NCBI RefSeq assembly: GCF_000276665.1
Contig: NW_004955417.1
Span: 17,405,798-17,469,797, forward strand
Direction of reading: 5' to 3'
From: Chinchilla lanigera
Lineage: Eukaryota; Chordata; Mammalia; Rodentia; Chinchillidae
DNA length: 64,000 nt
Position 1 is the stretch's first letter. Every line of letters starts with the position of its first letter. The notes beneath the pieces are model-generated. The model was not told the DNA's origin. It saw only the letters and a program-made list of their open reading frames with translations, and did no database searches. Below are positions 57,695 to 64,000 of the stretch, piece after piece. Position numbers and translations under genes: made by a program.

Positions 57695-58810
57695 ATTTTT
57701 TTTCATATTTATCTATAAAGGGAGAGGGCTGAAGTAATTATGCAGGTGCTCAGAAGTTAATACTGAATTATCATGGTACTGAGTAGATCCAAAACGATGA
57801 AGCCCCATGTGAAGATTATGATTTTTGATTACGCAATCAAATCAAACTGAATTTGCTTGCTCAGAGCATGAGGAACAACTCAGCCAAAGAAAGTGACTTT
57901 TTTACCTGGGGAATTGAAGGCCAGAAGAAGTAGAAATGAAATGGGCATAGCATAGATCCTGAGTATATGCTTGACTGATTAACCCCGAGTTTTATTTTAT
58001 TGGAGCTTGAGTTTCCTTCTGTTTTATATGTATATGTAGTTGATTACAATTTACTTACTTTTATACTGAATTATTTATACAATATTGCTGAATTGTTCTT
58101 TTCAAATTACTTACATTAGTCCCAACGCATGAAGTACATACAAGAGACCATTTAGGATTATTTGGTGGCAATAATATAATTGAAATAAATTCTCAATTTG
58201 GGGGGACACTTAAATGTTTTACTTGGTGCTTAAGAGCTGCTGTTTTTTTAAAATTTATTAAAGAGAATATTCATGTTTTATAAATGACTTTTTCAAAATT
58301 ATATTTCATGAGCCCTTCAAGAATTATTATTTGGAAGTCTATCCTTGATTGAAAACAGTACTTGATTGATGACTTTTGTACAACCAAGTTTTGAGAGTTG
58401 TGAAATCCTCCAGAACTCTTTGCACAATGATCCCCTTAAAAGTCTGCACTTAAAAATGTTCATTTTAATCAATTAACTAATTAATCATCATAGTTTTTTA
58501 CAACATATACTGCCATTTCTATTTTTAAAGTCTTGCCTAAATGTCTTAACAGTTAAGAAACAAGGCATAGATACATAGTCATTTATTTCGTGAAAAAAAC
58601 TGGGAATGGGAAACATTATTTTTTATAGAAATCTGAATCAAATTTACAAAAAGTGTTTGGCAAGCAATTAATAATAATAATAATTAAGAAGAACAAATTT
58701 GGTGAATCCTTTCTTGGGGTCAATATTTTGTTAAAAAAAGCACAAACATATATATCTGGTAGACAATAATCATGTGACATAGTAAAGCAAACTTTCAAGT
58801 TTCTGGTTGT
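57695..58810. other. AT-rich non-coding, nothing recognised
   Basis: No motif, frame or repeat that I can place. Confidence 0.5.
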
Positions 58811-58817
58811 TTTTATC

Positions 58818-58910
58818 CTCCTTCCCTTCTTCCCTCCCTCCCTCCCTCCCTCTACTCCTTCCTTCCTTCCTTCTTTCATTCTTGTCTTTCTCTCTTCCTT
58901 CCTTCCTTTG
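58818..58910. repeat. CCTT/CCCT polypyrimidine microsatellite
   Basis: Imperfect CCTT, CCCT and CTTT units. Keeps a minus-strand Lys/Glu/Arg-rich frame open that is not a gene. Confidence 0.95.
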
Positions 58911-58914
58911 TTTG

Positions 58915-60015
58915 TTGCTGCCTTCTTCCCTTCCTTTTTTTCTGTGCTTTCCATTTTTTCAATAGTAGACATTAGCTTATCTGTTCATATCCATGCATGT
59001 GAGAGATTTGGGCAACAATGCTCCCTTACACATTTTATTTTTCAATTTCAGTGGAACAATGTAAGGGTCTTGGTGATTTATTTATTTATTTTCTTAGGTT
59101 AGATACAAAATAGTTTGATGAAAACTCTACACACATTCTCTTTTATTTGCAAATTAAATCACCACTTATATACTGCCTAATTCTATTCCCTCAATTAAAT
59201 GATAATAAAGAACAAGCTTCACAAGGATATCCACATGAAATGAAGTTTAAGAATAAATTCAATCTAACCTCATTTATTAAGAATGTACAAAATTTTAACG
59301 CTGGGCAATTTTGTTCAAGAATGAAATGTTCTTTACTACTTTTTCCTAAGAGGCAAATGATTAGTTTTATATATTTGCTACATCACTATGTTAGGAATTT
59401 CTCTTTTTGGTGTGATTCATAAATTAGAAAATATCTTTGTGTGCATTTTATTAACCTTCTTAACAACTCTAGAAAATACATTTTTTAAGAACACTTTGAG
59501 TTTTATCATGGTGATGATATGGTGTCTATGATCTCTTTCGTTTGTCAAAGGAAAGGATGATGTTAGTAAAATGTAGTGCTTAATCGATAAACAACTTCGA
59601 TTTAATAAAAGTAATCAGAACATACTCAAATTAGACCTATGATCTTTAGCAACTATTACTTAAGATTTACAATAAAACAAATAAAATCAATAAGACAACA
59701 ACAGAAATCTACATTTATTCTTATCTTCGGGAATCAAATTCACACATATTTATTGAGTGTTCAGTGTATATTAAACCCTAGAAATTTAAATATTTTTTTT
59801 CTTTCAACTGCATTTAAAACACGATGCTTATCAGTATTTCTTCTCCTCTTTGTTCATAACACTCTGCTCATTAGAAGCAGTAATGACAGCTTACAAAATA
59901 TACTGGGTTGCACAATACTGTCACTGGCAAACTGGTGGTGTTCCTGGTACATCAACATGTAATCATGTTTGGAGAAATACAGTCTTTGCAGTCATCATTG
60001 ATGGTGATGAGGTTA
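58915..60015. other. AT-rich non-coding, nothing recognised
   Basis: Open frames at 59147-59422 and 59639-59962 have no motif. Confidence 0.5.
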
Positions 60016-60019
60016 GGAT

Positions 60020-60310
60020 GGAGAAGTCTGGACTCAATCTGATTGGAAGAGAAAATATGCAGGGACAGGGATGCAGAGGCAGAAAGTGTTTGTGGACGGT
60101 GGTGCAAAAGGCTGCATGTAAATCTGCATGCTTAGTGGCAAGGATTATGAGATGTACAAAACTAAGGGAAAGCCAGAAATTAGAATTTCCCTTATATCCT
60201 TAGGAGAAGACAGCCTGACACACACCTGATTTCCACTTGTAACCTGCAAAACTGTGGGAGAATAAGTTTCTGTTGTTTTAAGACACAAAATTGTTGGTAA
60301 TTTTTTATGG
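60020..60310 (+). mobile_element. MLT1-like LTR relic
   Basis: The 3' part 'AACTGTGGGAGAATAAGTTTC' followed by 'TGTTGTTTTAAGACAC' and 'TTGGTAATTTTTTATGGAC' matches the conserved end of MLT1 (ancient MaLR) LTRs. The 5' part is too decayed to fix the border. Confidence 0.6.
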
Positions 60311-60314
60311 ACAT

Positions 60315-62580
60315 TAACATACAAATCAACATAAATTTATGAATAGCCTTACTCCACTTTCTGTAATAACTGTGCTTCAAAGGTTTTCACGTTTTAAAGT
60401 TAAATCAATTTGAAAATTTATTTTCTTTCATGTCTTAACATAAGTGTAATATAAGTATAAAAAAGGAATCTTGTGTAAAAAAGAATTACTTACAAATTGT
60501 CAAAGTCCTTACAATGGCAATTAATGACTATTGCCAAAGGAAAGAAGAACGGAAACCCCAGTAATAATCAATTCTTAGTAACTTTGGGAAAGTCAGGAAT
60601 TTCCAGGTTCTAGAAATCTGAAGGTAGACAAAGTAGAATTTCAGCCTGTGTTTATTTCCCTGTTGGTTTTGAAACACACATATAAATAGAAGAAACGACA
60701 GCAACACGTGACAAGACTGAGCTTCCAATCCTTGTCTTTGATGAATGACTTGCTTGTACTAGTAATACTGCAAATTAATTCCAAGTAATTTTTCATTGTT
60801 GGAAGTAAAAGGTGGACAAAAAAATGAAGGAAGTAATTCAGCTAAAGGAGATAATATATATGTTATCCAGAACAGTAGCTACTTATCTGACAAGTCCAAA
60901 AAGTTTCATTGTCGGAGTGCACAGCACAGTGAAAAAGAAAAAAAGAAGGAATAAGGTAGAGCAGTCATCAGGGTGCAGATGAGGACAGGCCTTGTATGAC
61001 ATACAAGAAGTTAGGTTTTTTACCCTGAGAACACTGGGGAGCGGGACAGACATTCTAAGCTTGAAGCACCCTGCTAAGGGTTGCCACTGGAAAGAACTGT
61101 CCTGGCTCTGGAGTAGATAATGAATTTGAGAAAGAAGGCAGGAAGATGAGCGGGAAACGTGTAATAATTCCTGCTAGAGAAAATGTGCTGCACTGAGATA
61201 ATATAGTACCACAGGAGAGAAGTGTCTGTATTCTCCTTGCTTAGAAAATGGAACAGAGTTTTGTACTTGATGGACTTTGTGAAGCAGAGGTAGGGGAAAG
61301 TGGGAAGGTAAGGTTTCTAGGTTTTTGGTTTAGGCACTAACCATGTTATTCATTAAATTAGGGAATACAACACAGTGTTGCTTGTGAGAATGTTGTAGTG
61401 AGGTCTTGTATAAGAAATATTATGTAGCTGTAAAAATGATAATAGGTTTAAATGTACACAGTTATTTCTTAATGAAAATAAATACATAATAAACCCAACT
61501 AAATAAAATGATGATGTTTTAAAGACTAAATACTAGTAAGTAGAAATTAGGTTACAAACCCCTCTGTGCTTTGAAAATTATCTATGAAAAAGTTCTAATA
61601 ATGCTGAGGATAAACTTTCTGAAAAAAATCTTTCTGGTTACAATTTAATCAAGTAGTTGAGGTATTTGGACTTACTTTTATGCAAAATGTTGCATGTTTC
61701 ATTATCTTCAATTTAAGAAAACCATTATGTAGCATACAACTTATTGAATATTATGTTTTTAAATTATCCTGTATTAACCCTTTTATTTTCTCCCCGAGAA
61801 ACAAATTTTTCCATTCATGAGCAGGGTTATGAGAAGAAGACAACAGAAATTTGAGTTTTGATAAGTAAAATAAAAACATGATAGGTGTTTAAAAATGCAT
61901 CTACAAATAATGGTGTCTAAATAAAGTGCATTGGGTAAAGATTAATTTTGTCCCTGCCTATTCAATGTCTAAAAGAAATTGTTGGGGTATTTAGAAGTGT
62001 TTATTGTAAATAGTTGAAAGGCTTTTGATGTCATATTATTAATACCATGGTGGTAGGTTTACCATCTTTTAGTGGCTTGATACTTCATAGTGAGTGTGAA
62101 GTTGCTCACAATTGCCATTTTTTCCTTAGGAAAAAATTCTCCACTTTTGACCAGACCTCTGGCTATCCATAATGAAAGCTAGATTCACAAGTTTTCTTTG
62201 CAGCCCTGAATGGCTATCTGATTACGTTCTAGCCAAAGAGATGGCCAGGTACACTCATGCTTGCCTTCTACTTTTTGTCTTTCACTGACTAGACTATTTA
62301 TATGATAGTTCTGGGCTAAATCAAATCATAAAAACAAATTGCACACTCTAAGGTGGAGCAAAAAGATAGAATTCTAAGTTTTTTGTTACCAGTGAGTTAC
62401 CATATGAGCACTGGTCTGCTTACATCCACAGAGACATATGATTCTATCATTAACCACTCTTATTCTAAGTATAGTTCAGATGATATTATAGTGTATACAG
62501 TGATTTTCCTATTTAGTTAAGAGAGATAATGTTGTTGCTGATAACTTCTGTACTTCATTTATACCAATTATTTCCTTCTG
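60315..62580. other. Non-coding, nothing recognised
   Basis: Unique-looking sequence. No coding frame, repeat family or RNA signature that I can support. Confidence 0.5.
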
Positions 62581-62584
62581 AAAG

Positions 62585-62705
62585 GGAGTATATATATATA
62601 TCACATATGTGATACATATGAGATATGATATATATTACACATACAATGATATATATGATATATATGATGTATCACATATAGGATATTTATGCAATACATA
62701 TGAAA
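62585..62705. repeat. Palindromic AT-rich TATATG/CACATA tract
   Basis: Alternating TATA, CACATA and GATATA units. It includes a perfect 16-bp palindrome TATCACATATGTGATA at 62599-62614. Confidence 0.85.
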
Positions 62706-62709
62706 TAGT

Positions 62710-63395
62710 TTGAAATTGGTATTAGCCAAGATATCCAGAAGGTAGAATTTACTTCTCTGTCACTTCATTTAGTTTAAGTGACAAGTACTTTAAAACAGAT
62801 GGTCTAGATATTAAAATAAAATTGCAACTTTAAATTCAGATATTTGATGATTTTAATTAAAATATAATGTTAATATCATAAATCAAACAACCTAAATTTT
62901 ATCATTGATACCCAGAACTGTTTCCTCAGATGCTCGTAGAATGCTTTCTTAGGAGAATAGGGGATTTATTAATCAGTACTTTGCTTTCTAGTATGTAAGT
63001 TATGTTCTGCTAATACATACCTAGGGAATAGAATTAACATGAGCTCTAGAATGAGGATCTGCTTACTCCTAATCCAACATATTCTGAATATAGTAGTTTA
63101 GAGAAATTAATTTGCTTTTGGGTAAAATATAACTTTTCTTTTGTTTCTCTATAGTTTTGTAGAGTCTGATGACTGTAGCCTTTTATAGCTATTCTGAAGT
63201 AGCTTAAACGTTTAATCGGGTCATTTGAGAATCAACTAACAAAAGAGTCATATCTCATACTTGCAATTTCTATTTAATTAACACATGTTCATTCATTGCA
63301 TGTGCACTCTAAAATTCCATTGTGTAAGCATAACTTGATTAGTACGAATAAAGATGTTGCTTTTTCTAAGTGTCATGGAACTGCTTCACAAGTCT
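62710..63395. other. Non-coding, nothing recognised
   Basis: AT-rich and featureless. Confidence 0.5.
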
Positions 63396-63399
63396 CCAG

Positions 63400-63800
63400 T
63401 GCCTGTATCTTCTCTGTGATAATCTTGACTCTTGGACATCCCACAATTCTTTCATAATTTGATTCCTGCTCACTTGTCCTGTTTTTCCTTATGCATATTA
63501 TTTGATGCTTTAAATCTCAGGAGCACTCCACTACTTTTAGTTGCCTGAAGATGTTATATTCTGTCATGTTTTCACATCTCTGCACATACATAGTGCTCTT
63601 CATGTAACACTGGGCCAGGGCCACTTTCCCTGTGGTTTTAGTAATTCTTTTTTTCTAGTTTCTTTTTCCAACTTCTGATTATTTCCACCATAACTCTGAT
63701 TACTTGTGTTGTACTAGTCCATTTGTGTACCTCTGTCTCTCCAGTACATTGAAATTGTATGAACATGGGGTCATTCTTTACACATAGTTTTCATTTTAAC
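63400..63800 (+). repeat. L2 LINE 3' relic
   Basis: A 'TTTGATTCCTGCTCACTTG' area, then 'TTTTCACATCTCTGCACATAC', and the end region 'GTCTCTCCAGTACATTGAAA' with 'TGAACATGGGGTCATTCTTTA' follow the order of the L2 3' end (the usual '...CTAGAATGTAAGCTCCATGAGGGCAGGGAC' landmark). It is very diverged. Confidence 0.5.
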
Positions 63801-63804
63801 CTTG

Positions 63805-64000
63805 TATCAGAGAAGATTATTTTTCACTAACTTTAGAATTATCTAATGTAGCCAACATAACACTTTTTGATGCACTACAGGATAATAAGTACTTTGTTAA
63901 TAATACCCAGCAGGTGTTTTAATTTGTTTTAGCAACACAGCACAAAAGGAATCAATGTTTTGCTTTAGGAGGTTTTGGTTCACTTAATCAAGAAATTTTA
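63805..64000. other. Non-coding, nothing recognised
   Basis: Featureless to the window end. Confidence 0.5.

Noticed and set aside
58616..58972. 118-codon Lys/Glu-rich minus-strand frame
   Set aside because: Produced by the CCTT/CCCT microsatellite.
1..64000. CRISPR arrays, operons, prophage, toxin or defence systems
   Set aside because: No regularly spaced repeats with unique spacers and no clustered genes; the sequence is mammalian nuclear DNA.

Overview
The window looks like vertebrate nuclear DNA from a placental mammal, most likely a rodent. It is AT-rich and CpG-poor and carries no compact gene array. Its repeats are mammalian: L1 LINEs, MaLR/ERVL-type LTRs, MIR and L2 relics. On top of these sit tRNA-derived ID-type SINEs, 7SL-derived B1-type SINEs and an ID+B1 (B4-like) composite, a mix typical of rodents. 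The ID copies do not look mouse- or rat-like to me, so a non-murid rodent is my guess (low confidence). One assembly gap of 183 N lies at 10207-10389.

I find no intact protein-coding gene, host exon, CRISPR array, operon or defence system. The longest open frames fall in dead L1 sequence, low-complexity repeats or short chance frames. The window is best read as intergenic or deep intronic DNA built up by successive retroposition.

Layout: 1-3.2 kb, an antisense L1 with 5' UTR, ORF1 and endonuclease remnants. 3.2-10.2 kb, mostly unique AT-rich DNA with a MIR, two LTRs and one ID SINE with a perfect 15-bp target-site duplication (TSD). 10.7-12.3 kb, an L1 3' end and a MaLR LTR. 14-17 kb, a B1, a long GGAA/GAAA tract and an L1 ORF2 relic interrupted by another retroposon. 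17-28 kb, SINEs, an ERVL-like LTR, two unidentified retrocopy-like stretches, a CpG-rich block and three copies of an unrecognised repeat family (called RX here). 28-37 kb, ID and MIR relics, a poly(T)-only insertion, a fifth RX copy, an old L1 3' end and an unidentified retropseudogene. 37-44 kb, an L1 5' half split by three LTR insertions and joined to an inverted L1 piece. 44-64 kb, mostly unique DNA with scattered ID, B1, MIR, L2 and LTR copies, an antisense 3'-truncated 7SK RNA pseudogene (56755-57000), microsatellites and a hairpin with two ETS-like sites.

The most novel-looking item is RX, with five copies. Two share the same 5' terminus, at least one has a tandem core of about 173 bp, one insertion has a clean 10-bp TSD inside an L1, and three show 5'-inversion (twin-priming) architecture. 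Whether RX is already catalogued cannot be decided from the window alone.
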